33,124 nt of DNA from NCBI GenBank assembly GCA_022072615.1, contig JAJVHS010000038.1, positions 11,247 to 44,370 on the forward strand, written 5' to 3'. The stretch's first letter is position 1, and each line of letters begins with the position of its first letter. The notes beneath the pieces are model-generated. The model was not told the DNA's origin. It ran no database searches and was given only the letters and a program-made list of their open reading frames with translations. The translations under genes and the position numbers were made by a program. Source of the stretch: Phycisphaerales bacterium. GTDB taxonomy: Bacteria; Planctomycetota; Phycisphaerae; Phycisphaerales; UBA1924. This document shows, in pieces, positions 23,472 through 32,800 of the stretch.

Positions 23472-26431
23472 CGGCTGCGTTTGAGCACGGCGTGCCAAAA
23501 CCGGATGCATGTCTGGCCCTGCGCCGTCCGATAGCACGAGTGATGCGTCGTCCGCTCGGCATCATCCGTCATGGCGCGCGCCGCGCCACCATTCTCCGCG
23601 CCGCTTCCGCCTGCGCTGCATTCCTTGCGCCCGTTCTGTGCGCGGCCCAGCCGGGGCCCGACCGCCGCCCGAGCCTCGCCCACCGCGAAGCCCGGGCCTT
23701 CGACTTCGAGGAAATCGACACCAACCCCGCGCCCGTCCCCGTCTACTGGGTCCGCGCCCAGGATTCACCCCAGGCGGGCCGCGACCGGCCGGGCTTTCCC
23801 ATCTGGAACGCCGCCGAGCTCGACGACACCACGGCCCACACGGGGTCGGGCTCCGTCCGCCTCCCCACCCGCGGCGGAAGCACCAGCCTGCTCCTGGAGC
23901 GCGGCGTCCTGCCCGTCTTCCAGCGTGCCGACTACGTCGTCGCCGGGTACGTCCGCACCGAGGGACTCGTCCACGCCCGCGCCCGCATTGTCGCCCGGTT
24001 CCTCGACTCCGCCGGCCAGGTCGTCAAGGGCAGCGAACGCCCCAGCGACCTGGTCCGCTCCGACAGCACCTGGACGCAGATCCGAGCAGAGATCCCTGGC
24101 GATTTCGACGACGCCTCGTTCCTCCAGATCGAGCTCCAGCTCCTCCAGCCCCAGCAGTTCGTGCCCAGAGAGCTGGGAGCCCGCCAGGTCTTCCAGGAGG
24201 ACTTCTCCGGCGCCGCCTGGTTCGACGACATCACCGTCTCGCAGCTCCCGCGCATCGAGATTTCGACGCCCGCGCCTGCCAACATCTTCGTGGCGCCCAC
24301 GGCGCCCGACATCAACTACCTCGTCCGCGATCTCACCGGCGAGAAGCTGGTGGCCGAGGTCGCCGTCTTTGATTCCCAGGGCACGGTTGTCGATCGCCAG
24401 TCGCGCCCGCTGACCTCCGGCCGCACCCTGGCCTCGTGGCGTCCGAAGATCTCCGCGCTGGGCTGGTACCGGGCGACGCTCACCGTCCGCGCCGACGCCA
24501 ACGTTCTGGCGCGCTCGTACGTCGACTTCCTCTGGCGCCAGAACGCCGATCCTTCGGTCGACCCGTCGATCGGCCGCGAGCTCGCCGGGACCTTCACCGA
24601 CTGGCGGCGATTCGAGCTGATCGCCACCGACCCGCACGATCAGCTCCAGTCCGTGCTGCCCGACCTCGTTGACCGCACCGGCGTCGGCGCCGTCACCGTC
24701 CCGGTATGGGAAGGGCTGCTCCAGACGCCGTACTCCGCGGATCCCTCCACGCCGCCGTCGCTGGTGACCCGTCTGCTCGACCGCGGCCGCCAGGTCACCC
24801 TCAGCATGCCGCGCGTCCCCCGCGAACTCGCCGAGGCCGCGCGGGTAGACCCCGACGACCCCTGGGAACTCGCGCGCCGCGGGCCCGAGCTCTGGAGCCC
24901 CTACCTCGATCGCTACCTTGACCGCTTCGGCCAGAGCATCCGCCGATGGGAAGTCGGACCACCGTGGGACGACCGCGTCTTCTGGGATGCCGATCGCAAG
25001 CGCACCCTGTCCTCCGTCGTCCGCGTATTCGAGCGGCTGGTGCCCGGCCCCATCCTCTGCGTGCCGTGGCGCACCGACCTGGCCATCTCGCCCGCGATGC
25101 TCGACCAGTTGCCGCGCGATTCCTCCCTCCGCATCCTGCTCCCGCGCGACATGCCCGCCACCGCGATCTCGTCGGTCGCCGCCGCCCTGGGCATCGGTCC
25201 CGAGGCCACCACCCCGCCCCTCAAGGCACTCTCCAGGCTGGGCGACTACGCGATCGTGCTTGATTGCCGGCCCGACGACCGCCACTCGGGCCGCGAAACC
25301 GCCGCCGACGCCGCACGCCGCATCGTCGAGTTCTGGCGCGTGTTCGGCCACGATCCGCGGGCATCGGTCGCCGTGCTCGAGCCGTGGGAGTGGACGCCCG
25401 AGCAGCGCACCAAGGTCTGCCCCGGACCCCAGCTCGGTGTCCTGGCCACCCTGCTCCCGCGCCTCGCGGGCAGAAGGTTCGTGGGCGAACTGCCCGCGGC
25501 GCCCGGCCAGCGCGCCCTCGTCTTCGCACCCGACGGAGACCTTGACTCGACCGACCAGGGGCTCGTCATCGCCTGGAATGAGAAGGGCGACATGTCCACC
25601 AACTTCCGAGCCTACCTGGGCGCGTCGGATATCAAGGCCTTCGACATCTTCTCCAACCCCCTGGACCAGAGCGACTCGCCCGGCGCGGCCCTGCGGATCA
25701 CCCGCCTGGCTCCGGGGCGCACGCCCGAAGTTGTCATGAAGCTCACCGACGAGCCGGTCATCATCGAGGGCGTCGACCCGCGGCTTGCGCTCTTCCAGGC
25801 CAGCGTCCGTATCGACCCACCCGTGATCGAGGCCAGCGACGGCAGCCACGAGCACGCGGTGGTCCTCAGCAACCCCTGGCCGGTTCCGATCGAGGTCAAG
25901 GTCCGCGTCGTCAAGCCCGGCGGCGTGGAAGAGCCCGACTCGCGCCGGGATCGAAGCTGGCGCGTCTCGCCCCGCCAGGCCAGGATCATCGTCGATCCCG
26001 GCAAGAACGAGCGCATCCCGATCGAGTTCTCCTTCAGCCCCGGCGAAGAGGCGGGCATCAAGGAGTTCGTGCTCGATGTTGACGCCGCCTCAGACCAGGC
26101 GCTGGGCTCGCTGCGCATCTACCGCGACGTCGAGCTGGGCTCGTCGATGCTCGACGTCCAGCTCTCGGCCAAGGTCGACCGGTCGCAGAACGTCGTTGTC
26201 GAGGCGTACGTCTCCAACCGCGGCAAGCAGCCCCTGGATCTCCAGTTGACCGCGTTCGCGCCCACCCAGGCCCGGCAGCGTTCGGTCATGACCAACCTCC
26301 AGCCCGGCGCGGTGGCGGTCCGCACGTTCCACTACGATCGGTCGGTCCAGCTCCGCGGCCAGCGCGTCTACGTCACCGTCGAGGACGTCGGGGGCAGTAC
26401 TCGGCTCAACAAGGCCATCGTCATCGAGTGA
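23468..26431 (+). CDS. Large exported protein of unknown function (987 aa)
   Basis: The ATG at 23468 overlaps the permease stop; an in-frame ATG at 23543 (RRPLGIIRHG..) gives a tighter signal peptide (TILRAASACAAFLAPVLCAA). The first ~200 mature residues look like a carbohydrate-binding-type beta-sandwich: TAHTGSGSVRLPTRGGSTSL, then a segment ending AAWFDDITVSQLPRIEI, a pattern common in glycoside-hydrolase accessory domains. Its middle part (KISALGWYRATLTVRADANV, then VDPSIGRELAGTFTDWRRFE) could be a degenerate TIM barrel, but no catalytic residues were identified. The C-terminal 250 residues resemble Ig/NEW3-like beta domains (HAVVLSNPWPVPIEVKVRVV). A surface or periplasmic role as partner or cargo of the adjacent exporter is inferred. 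Confidence 0.85.
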   Translation: MTAAFEHGVPKPDACLALRRPIARVMRRPLGIIRHGARRATILRAASACAAFLAPVLCAAQPGPDRRPSLAHREARAFDFEEIDTNPAPVPVYWVRAQDSPQAGRDRPGFPIWNAAELDDTTAHTGSGSVRLPTRGGSTSLLLERGVLPVFQRADYVVAGYVRTEGLVHARARIVARFLDSAGQVVKGSERPSDLVRSDSTWTQIRAEIPGDFDDASFLQIELQLLQPQQFVPRELGARQVFQEDFSGAAWFDDITVSQLPRIEISTPAPANIFVAPTAPDINYLVRDLTGEKLVAEVAVFDSQGTVVDRQSRPLTSGRTLASWRPKISALGWYRATLTVRADANVLARSYVDFLWRQNADPSVDPSIGRELAGTFTDWRRFELIATDPHDQLQSVLPDLVDRTGVGAVTVPVWEGLLQTPYSADPSTPPSLVTRLLDRGRQVTLSMPRVPRELAEAARVDPDDPWELARRGPELWSPYLDRYLDRFGQSIRRWEVGPPWDDRVFWDADRKRTLSSVVRVFERLVPGPILCVPWRTDLAISPAMLDQLPRDSSLRILLPRDMPATAISSVAAALGIGPEATTPPLKALSRLGDYAIVLDCRPDDRHSGRETAADAARRIVEFWRVFGHDPRASVAVLEPWEWTPEQRTKVCPGPQLGVLATLLPRLAGRRFVGELPAAPGQRALVFAPDGDLDSTDQGLVIAWNEKGDMSTNFRAYLGASDIKAFDIFSNPLDQSDSPGAALRITRLAPGRTPEVVMKLTDEPVIIEGVDPRLALFQASVRIDPPVIEASDGSHEHAVVLSNPWPVPIEVKVRVVKPGGVEEPDSRRDRSWRVSPRQARIIVDPGKNERIPIEFSFSPGEEAGIKEFVLDVDAASDQALGSLRIYRDVELGSSMLDVQLSAKVDRSQNVVVEAYVSNRGKQPLDLQLTAFAPTQARQRSVMTNLQPGAVAVRTFHYDRSVQLRGQRVYVTVEDVGGSTRLNKAIVIE

Positions 26432-26481
26432 GCGATCCCGATGCCCGACTCCGCACCGCCCGATCTGTCCCGGAGCCCGTT

Positions 26482-27474
26482 GTGAAGGCACTCGTCGTTC
26501 ATGCCGGCGCGGCCGCCCTGCGGGAGGTTCCGTCGCCGGAGCCCGTTCCCGGCGAGGCGCTCGTCCGCCCGCTGAGAATGGCCCTCGGCCCGGGCGAGCT
26601 GCCCTCGGCCGGCGGCGCCCGGTCGGGAACCGTCATCGGCCGGGAGTTCGTCGGCGTCGTCGAACGCGTCGAGCCGGCGCCGGGCCGGACCGTTGGCGCA
26701 TCGCTCGTCGGGAAGCGCGTCGTCGGATCCGCCCACGCTTCCTGCGGCGTCTGCGATCGCTGCCGATCCGGGCTGTCGGCTCACTGCCGGAGCCGGGTCA
26801 CGCTCGGCGATGCCAGGCCGGGCTGCTGCGCCGAGCTGCTGACCATCGCCGCCGCGAATCTGCTGGAAGTGCCCCCCTCAGTCTCCGACGACGAGGCCGT
26901 GCTCGCGCCGGCCGTCGCCGCGGCGGTCCACATCGCCGGCACCGTCCCCGGAAACACCCGCCCCTTCATCTCGGTGCTCGGCGATACCGCCGAGGGCCTG
27001 CTCGTCGCGCTCCTGCTCTGGCGCCGCAAGGAGACGGTGCGGATGCTCACCGCCGGGCCGGTCGCCTCCGCGGTCTGCGAGAAGTGGGGCCTCCGCCACC
27101 GCCCCTTGAACGAGGCGGGACGTCGACAGGACCAGGACCTGGTCATCGAGACCGCGGGCAGCGCCGCCAGCCTCATCACCGCGCTCGAATTCGTTCGCCC
27201 CAGAGGCCGGGTGCTCGTGACGCGCGCCTGCGAAGAGCCCGCGTGCGTGACGCCCGCCAGGGACATCACCGCCGCGGTCCTCCGCCAGGAAGTCGAATTG
27301 TGCGGCGTCCGCGGCGAGGACTTCCCCGGCGCCATCCACCTGCTCAAGTCCGCGTCGGTGCAGCTGGCGCCGCTCATCACCCGCCGCGGCACGTTCGTGC
27401 AGGGGCCCGACCTGCTCAACGCGCTCAATCCCGCCGATCACCTGAGGGTCGTGCTTGCGGCCCCGGCCAGATGA
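26482..27474 (+). CDS. Zinc-type medium-chain dehydrogenase/reductase relative, catalytic zinc site degraded
   Basis: The 330-aa protein has the MDR layout: a GroES-like domain beginning KALVVHAGAAALREV, and a nucleotide-binding domain around FISVLGDTAEGLLVALLLW. The structural zinc cysteines C88, C91, C94 and C102 are intact (CGVCDRC..., then C102). The catalytic zinc site is not: the usual Cys-Gly-Thr/Ser-Asp block is replaced by MALGPGELPS, and GHE is GRE (R54). The GTG at 26482 has GGAG six bases upstream and fits the family start. A longer GTG at 26428 overlaps the previous stop. It is the last gene of the operon-like run. An active dehydrogenase is doubtful; redox-independent or altered chemistry is possible. 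Confidence 0.8.
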   Translation: MKALVVHAGAAALREVPSPEPVPGEALVRPLRMALGPGELPSAGGARSGTVIGREFVGVVERVEPAPGRTVGASLVGKRVVGSAHASCGVCDRCRSGLSAHCRSRVTLGDARPGCCAELLTIAAANLLEVPPSVSDDEAVLAPAVAAAVHIAGTVPGNTRPFISVLGDTAEGLLVALLLWRRKETVRMLTAGPVASAVCEKWGLRHRPLNEAGRRQDQDLVIETAGSAASLITALEFVRPRGRVLVTRACEEPACVTPARDITAAVLRQEVELCGVRGEDFPGAIHLLKSASVQLAPLITRRGTFVQGPDLLNALNPADHLRVVLAAPAR

Positions 27475-27500
27475 CCGGCCGAACGCCCGTGCAACGAAAG

Positions 27501-27587
27501 CGGTGGGGAGGGGATTCGAACCCCTGATGCCCTGACGGGCATACCGGATTTCAAGTCCGGCGCGTTCAACCGCTCTGCCACCCCACC
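27501..27587 (-). tRNA. tRNA-Ser (anticodon UGA)
   Basis: On the minus strand the acceptor stem GGTGGGG (27587-27581) pairs with CCCCACC (27508-27502). The anticodon loop CTTGAAA sits on the stem CCGGA/TCCGG with anticodon TGA (27553-27551). A long variable arm (TGCCC-gtca-GGGCA) and the T arm GGGGTTCGAATCCCC are complete. The long variable arm and the anticodon identify serine. CCA is not encoded (GCTTTC follows). Confidence 0.97.
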
Positions 27588-27693
27588 CCGACGTGTGCGC
27601 GCAGCATAGGACCGCGAGCTCATGTCCCCCAGCACATACAAGATATATCGATCCGTAAACATTAATCGAATTCCCGATCTTCAATCAGAATTA

Positions 27694-27721
27694 TTGATGA
27701 GGAACTTTACCCAAGTAGAAT
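27694..27721 (+). promoter_or_regulatory. Candidate promoter of the PEP-CTERM-like gene
   Basis: TTGATG (27694-27699) and TAGAAT (27716-27721) are separated by 16 bases, in a stretch that is clearly more AT-rich than the surroundings. The resulting leader would be about 95-100 bases long. Confidence 0.55.
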
Positions 27722-27741
27722 CACTGATACACTGAGAAGGT

Positions 27742-27787
27742 ACTCCCCATGGGAGGGGAGTGTTTCCCGGCGGGATACGCAATCCCG
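27742..27787 (+). promoter_or_regulatory. Two hairpins in the leader of the PEP-CTERM-like gene
   Basis: ACTCCCC (27742-27748) pairs with GGGGAGT (27755-27761) around a six-base loop. CGGGAT (27771-27776) pairs with ATCCCG (27782-27787) around a five-base loop. Both stems are perfect. The leader lies between the promoter and the ribosome binding site AGGAG (27812-27816). No U-run follows either stem, so a stabilising or regulatory leader is more likely than a terminator. No riboswitch class was recognised. Confidence 0.5.
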
Positions 27788-27824
27788 TCGAATGTTGGGG
27801 TTCCGAACTCGAGGAGAGTAAAAG

Positions 27825-28379
27825 ATGAAGATTGTTGGCTTCGCCGCTGTCGTTGCGCTCACCGCCGGTTCCGCGGTGGCGGGCACTCAGTCCCCGGTCG
27901 CGACCGACCCGGTCTACGGCACCCGGGCGGTGCTCCCGCTCGACGGTTCCTGGACCGTGCTCGACGAGTTCATCTCGGTCGGCTCGCTCTTCAGCGGCCC
28001 CTGGAGCTACACCTCGGCCCTGCCGGTGTCGCTCGACGTGACCGACCTGTTCGTCATCGGCGACGAGTTCAGCGTGTTCGTCGACGGTGGCTACGTCGGC
28101 TCGACCCCCGACCAGCCCGAGTGGTCGTTCTACACCACCGATCCCTTTGATCCCGGGTTCTTTGAAGGCGATCCGAACGCGGCCTGGGCTCGCATCGAGT
28201 TCAGCAAGGGCACGTTCATCCTGCCCGCCGGCACGCACAACGTCGACTTCCGCTCGGATGCGATCCCGTCGGGCTTCAACGACGCGACCATCGCGTTCCG
28301 GGCTTCGCCCGTTCCGGCCCCGGCCTCCCTGGGCCTGGTCGGCCTCGCCGGCCTGGTGGCCGGCCGCCGTCGCCGCTGA
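27825..28379 (+). CDS. PEP-CTERM-like sorted exported protein (184 aa)
   Basis: The signal peptide MKIVGFAAVVALTAGSAVAG probably ends after Ala19. A beta-rich, Asp/Ser/Thr-rich domain of about 140 residues follows (GSWTVLDEFISVGSLFSGPW, then DVTDLFVIGDEFSVFVDGGY). The C-terminus has the tripartite sorting signal of the PEP-CTERM type in a P-A-P variant: PVPAPASLGL, a hydrophobic helix (GLVGLAGLVAG) and an Arg cluster. In this system an exosortase-like protease would recognise the tail and fix or release the protein at the cell envelope; no exosortase is in the window. AGGAG lies eight bases before the ATG. The gene stands alone with its own promoter, structured leader and terminator, implying independent regulation. 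The binding function is unknown. Confidence 0.9.
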   Translation: MKIVGFAAVVALTAGSAVAGTQSPVATDPVYGTRAVLPLDGSWTVLDEFISVGSLFSGPWSYTSALPVSLDVTDLFVIGDEFSVFVDGGYVGSTPDQPEWSFYTTDPFDPGFFEGDPNAAWARIEFSKGTFILPAGTHNVDFRSDAIPSGFNDATIAFRASPVPAPASLGLVGLAGLVAGRRRR

Positions 28380-28405
28380 GTGGCGCTGACTGATGATCTG
28401 TTCCG

Positions 28406-28431
28406 AAGAACGCCGGGAAACCGGCGTTCTT
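28406..28431. terminator. Strong hairpin terminator between convergent genes
   Basis: AAGAACGCCGG (28406-28416) pairs perfectly with CCGGCGTTCTT (28421-28431) around a GAAA tetraloop, followed by CATTTTC. It lies between the stop of the PEP-CTERM-like gene and the stop of the GH57 gene. Because the stem starts with A residues, it could serve both strands. Confidence 0.8.
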
Positions 28432-28436
28432 CATTT

Positions 28437-29756
28437 TCACGCCATCGCGTGCGCCGCCGGCGCGCCCAGGCCCGCCGCGGGCGGCCCCGACAGCCGCGTC
28501 CGCAGGTTGTCGAGCACGTTCATGAAGTTGATGTACGAGTCGTATGGTGAGTCGTACGGGTTGAAGTACTTGTGCACGTCGCCGTCGGCGAAGTACTTGG
28601 TGCACATGTAGTAAAAGTGGTCGCTGGTCGTGAGCTTGCGCCAGTCGCCCAGCACGTAGCCCAGGTGCTTGGCCAGGGCCGCGTCGCCGCGCTGTGTCGC
28701 CTCCGCCAGCCGCCGCTTGATCTCGTGCTCGAGCCGGTACGTCTCTTCCAGCGCGTTCCACTGCATGGCGTTGCCGCGCCACGCCGTCAGGTCGCGCTCG
28801 GTGTCGGCCCACGAGATGTACTCGTGCACGTCGTAGACGCCCACCGGGTCGAAGCGCTGCAGCGCCTCGGAGACGGTGTTGAAGTGGTTCTGCCCGGGCG
28901 CGATGTCGAACACCGCCTCGGGGAGCTTGCTGAGGAACTCGAAGATGCCCGTCTCGGCCCACTGGTGCTCGCCGAAGGTCTCGTAGTCCATGAACAGGTT
29001 GCACAGGAAGCCGTCGCCGTTGATCTGGTGCACCCACTTGGCGAACTTCTCCGCCGTCAGCGGCCACTCCGCCCATCCGCGGTTGCTGAAGCGGAACGCG
29101 ATGTCGTCGCTGAGGCGGTAGTTCTTGAGCAGCAGCCCGAAGGGGCGGCCGCCGACCGACTTGAGATCCCGCCCGGGCATCTCGGGCGGGCGGTACACGT
29201 AGTTGGGCGACCGGAACTGCAAATGGCGGTCCACGCCCTCGCACAGGGCGCCCAGGAATCGCGGCTCGCCGCTTGGCAGCCGCATCTCGGCCAGGGACGC
29301 CGCCAGCTCGTTGCTGTAGATGAGCTCGGTGTTGCGGAACACCCGCGGCGTCTGGCCGAAGAGCTGCTGCACCTTGGCGGTGTGCATCTCGACCTGCTCG
29401 CGGAACTCCTGCTTGCTGTAGAGGAACGAGAGCGAGTGGCAGTACGTCTCGCCGACAAACTCGCAGCAACCCGTGTCGGCCAGGGCCTTGAACAGGTCGA
29501 TGACGTCCGGGCACCAGGCCTGCATCTGGTCGAGCACCACGCCGGTGATGGCGTAGCTGACGCGGAAGTTGCCCTTGTGCTTGCGGACCAGGTCCAGGAT
29601 CATCGCCGTCGCGGGCCGGTAGCACTTGTCGGCCACCTTGCGGCAGATCTCGGCGTTCTTGGCGTCGTCGAAATAGAACGGATCGGTGTGGAACACCGAG
29701 TAGCGTTTGAGGCGGTACGGCTGGTGGACCTGGAAGTAGAACACGACGCTGGCCAT
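28437..29756 (-). CDS. Glycoside hydrolase family 57 protein (alpha-amylase-like)
   Basis: The 439-aa protein starts MASVVFYFQVHQPYRL, the GH57 first conserved region (HQP, 11-13). Further family regions are GETYCHSLSF (about 102-111), FRNTELIYSNE (140-150, containing the probable nucleophile E144), MDYETFGEHQW (256-266, with probable acid D257) and EYISWADTERDLTAWRGNAM. GH57 enzymes cut or rearrange alpha-1,4-glucans, so a role in glycogen or maltodextrin metabolism is likely; there is no signal peptide, so it is cytoplasmic. A TAGAAT box sits five bases before the ATG, suggesting a leaderless mRNA. The in-frame extension to 30083 overlaps the upstream gene and was rejected. Confidence 0.93.
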   Translation of the reverse strand: MASVVFYFQVHQPYRLKRYSVFHTDPFYFDDAKNAEICRKVADKCYRPATAMILDLVRKHKGNFRVSYAITGVVLDQMQAWCPDVIDLFKALADTGCCEFVGETYCHSLSFLYSKQEFREQVEMHTAKVQQLFGQTPRVFRNTELIYSNELAASLAEMRLPSGEPRFLGALCEGVDRHLQFRSPNYVYRPPEMPGRDLKSVGGRPFGLLLKNYRLSDDIAFRFSNRGWAEWPLTAEKFAKWVHQINGDGFLCNLFMDYETFGEHQWAETGIFEFLSKLPEAVFDIAPGQNHFNTVSEALQRFDPVGVYDVHEYISWADTERDLTAWRGNAMQWNALEETYRLEHEIKRRLAEATQRGDAALAKHLGYVLGDWRKLTTSDHFYYMCTKYFADGDVHKYFNPYDSPYDSYINFMNVLDNLRTRLSGPPAAGLGAPAAHAMA

Positions 29757-29761
29757 GGGCG

Positions 29762-29767
29762 ATTCTA
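29762..29767 (-). promoter_or_regulatory. Candidate -10 box (TAGAAT) for the GH57 gene
   Basis: On the minus strand TAGAAT is followed by five bases (cgccc) and the ATG at 29756. It lies in the 80-bp gap after the stop of the upstream gene. Confidence 0.45.
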
Positions 29768-29836
29768 GTGGACCCAATACGAGCGGGCTGCGGACCTGCG
29801 GAAGATTGAAGTCCGTCCGGAATCGGGACGGTGGCT

Positions 29837-32800
29837 CTATGGCCAGAAGCTCAGCGTTTCGAGAGCGGCCTTGCCGTTCGCGAGCGTGGTCGGGTTGCTG
29901 TTGTCCGCCGCGATGACAAAGAGTTGCGATGGATCGACGTTTGTCTTGTTCTGATCGCCCGTCTGCACGGTCGTCGGTTTGACTTGTTGAAGACCGGGAA
30001 ACTCGGCGCTCGCCACTTCGGAACCGCCCACGGATGCCCACACGCGGTATCCGCCGCTGGTGCCGATACTCGTGTCGTAGCACACGCCGATCAAGACTTG
30101 ACGCCCCTTGAGAAACAAGAAGGGCTGACGAAACGCCGTGTCGACCGTTGAAGTTGGGCCCTCCAGCACGGCGTAGTTGCTCTGATGATCGACGAGGACG
30201 AGCCGGTTCTCCGCGACCTCGTGGCCGTTCGCGGCATCACTGACAAGCTTGGGGCGCCTGTCGAGGATGAGCTTCAAGTATTTACTGCTGCTCTCCCACA
30301 GCGTCAGAAGCACGCGCCCCGTCGTGCCGGGCGCCGCCGTGTCGAAGAGCGGCCACCCATTGGTCGCCGTGCAGATGTCTGATCCGGTCTCCGGGATGCG
30401 AGCGGCGATGTAAAAGGTGTATTGGTTCCCGCACCCCCATCCGCTCACCGTGAACTTCTCGTCCGGCGTCGAATTGGCGATCCGAAGCGGCTGCCCCGGG
30501 TTCTCGGGTTCCGCGGAGGCCATTACGACCCCATCGAACGCAATCAGCACGTCCTGGCGTGCAAACACCGTGGCGTTCGTCGACACCTGCATCTTGAGTG
30601 AGAAAGTCGATGATGGAGGAGTTTCGCCCTGCCAGAGACGGGTGTTCGTTGTCACCACGAACGGAATCCATCCCCGGCCGGAGGCAGACGAGACGTCGAT
30701 CGGCGGCGAGATCGTGCTGACACCCGAAAAGTTCTGCCAGCCGAAGCGAAGGCGCAGGCTTCCGCCCGTCGCGGCGTACGGCGGTGTGTTCGGGTTTGAT
30801 GGATTCTCGGCGGGCGGGAGCACGTACAGCCAGAGCGGAATCCGCATCGATGCCGGCGCGGTGACAACGGTGTCGGTCATCTGGTAGATGCCAAGGTAGC
30901 TGTGGTCCGTGGCGGTAAATCGCATCACCGGACCGAGGGATGGTGGCGGCGTAACGCCGAGCGTTGCCAAGTCTGACGAAGAAACCGGATCGACGTCATT
31001 GGTCCCGCCTTGGGGATCAATCTGGTCGATCGATGGAACGCCGCTCGGTGTGGTTTGGCGCAGGTGATTCGCGTCGATTCCTCCACCGATGCAGAGCGGC
31101 TGAGCGACCTTGGTCACGGGCATCGGAATCGAAGCCAGCCCGCCGGCGCCGCGCCGCAACGGGATGTAGATCGCGTCCGTGCCGTAGAAGGCCACGGGCG
31201 TCCATGATCCCGGATCTTCCTCGGTAAGAAACAAGTCTCCCCACGGCGCTCCGGCGTCGCCGGCGCCGTCGATCGAATACAGCAGGGTGCTTGCCGTGGC
31301 CGTCTGGTTCCAAAGAGTCAGGTTGCCGGGGTGGACGCTCGCGATGTAGTGCTGCCCCTGCCGCGGCTTAGCACACACGATCAGGAACACGTTCCAGTTG
31401 GCTACCACATCGCGGGATGCGTTCGAGTCGAACCACAGCGGCACGGGGTCGGTGATCACGATCACGCGCTTGTACCCGAGCATCTCGGGCGGAACGCCCC
31501 ACACGTGTTCCAGACGGACCGTCTTTGCGGCGTCGGTGATCTTCGCGCGGTAGAGCATCGCCATGCTCTCATCGCTGCCCATGAGTACGTGGTCGGTTGC
31601 GGCGAGCGGCGCGTGCGAAATGACCTGCGAGGAATTGTCGGGCGCGATCATGCCGTAGATCTTGTTTGAGGCATCCGGCGTGACCGCCGTGCTCAGGATG
31701 ATGACGTCGCTCCCGTCCTTTCCCGTGATGCGAGCGGTGCTCCCGTAGACTGGAAACGTGCCGTACCTGAGCGGCGTGTCGGCGGCAAAGCTCGCGTCGA
31801 TGTTCGCGAAAGACGAGTGCTGATACTTGGTGTTCCCCGATCCGGACACGGCGGTTGCGCCGTCGGGGAAGTGGATACGTCGGCGCTGCCCTTCACGGTC
31901 CTCGTACGTCGTCCAGCCGTTGTTCGTGGCCGACTGCACGGGATACTGGTTGATGGTCGGGACGGGCGCTTCGCCGGCCGTGTAGTTCAGGTCGCTCCGC
32001 TCGAACTTGACGAGCCGGTTGTTCGTCGTCGAATCGCCGATCGACAGGACGGTGACAATGCCACCGCCCGGCTTGGGCAGCACAGCGCCGTTGTGGCAGT
32101 GCATGCCCTCGTCGCGCGGAGTTCCATTCGTGGGGTCGGTCGAAGGCACATAATCGGCGAACCCGACTCGATACACGACTTGACTCACGGGCGCGGTCGT
32201 CCACGGCGCGGAACCGCTCGAACGGGTCGCCTGAGCGATGCTGAAGACACCGCCGCGAGGCTCGGTGTCCGCTGAGTTCAGAGCCTTGGCGCGGTAGTCG
32301 GTCCAGGCGAGGAAACATGTCTCGATCGCTCCCGAGTTCCTGTCCAGGCACCACGGCCCGGTGAGCATCCAAGCAGACCCGCGTGGGCGATTGTCGTCGG
32401 TAGCACCGATCTCGATTGCAAGGCGTCCGTTGGTACACAACTCCCATCGCTCATGGCCGGTCGTGTCGTTCCACCAGCACAATGACGCTGCGCGTTGCTT
32501 CGGCGTTGGCAAACTAATGTCTTGGCTCGTACAGGCAGCGGTGAGCAGTCCGTCAGCAACGCAAATGGAAAGAGGAAATTCCGCCCAGACAGTTGAGTTT
32601 TCCCAAGACAATAAATCCACCACGGATGTTGTACCGATGGTTCTGTTCAGACTCGCCGAGCGGTAGAGTGTCGGGGCGTTGCCTGTTTCGGAAGTATAGA
32701 TCGACATTGTGGATAATGAAAGCGTCTGTCGGTTGAAGATCACAAGGCAGGGATCGCCATTTCGCCAACTGCCACCCCAGGCCGCCATTCCGTTCAGCGT

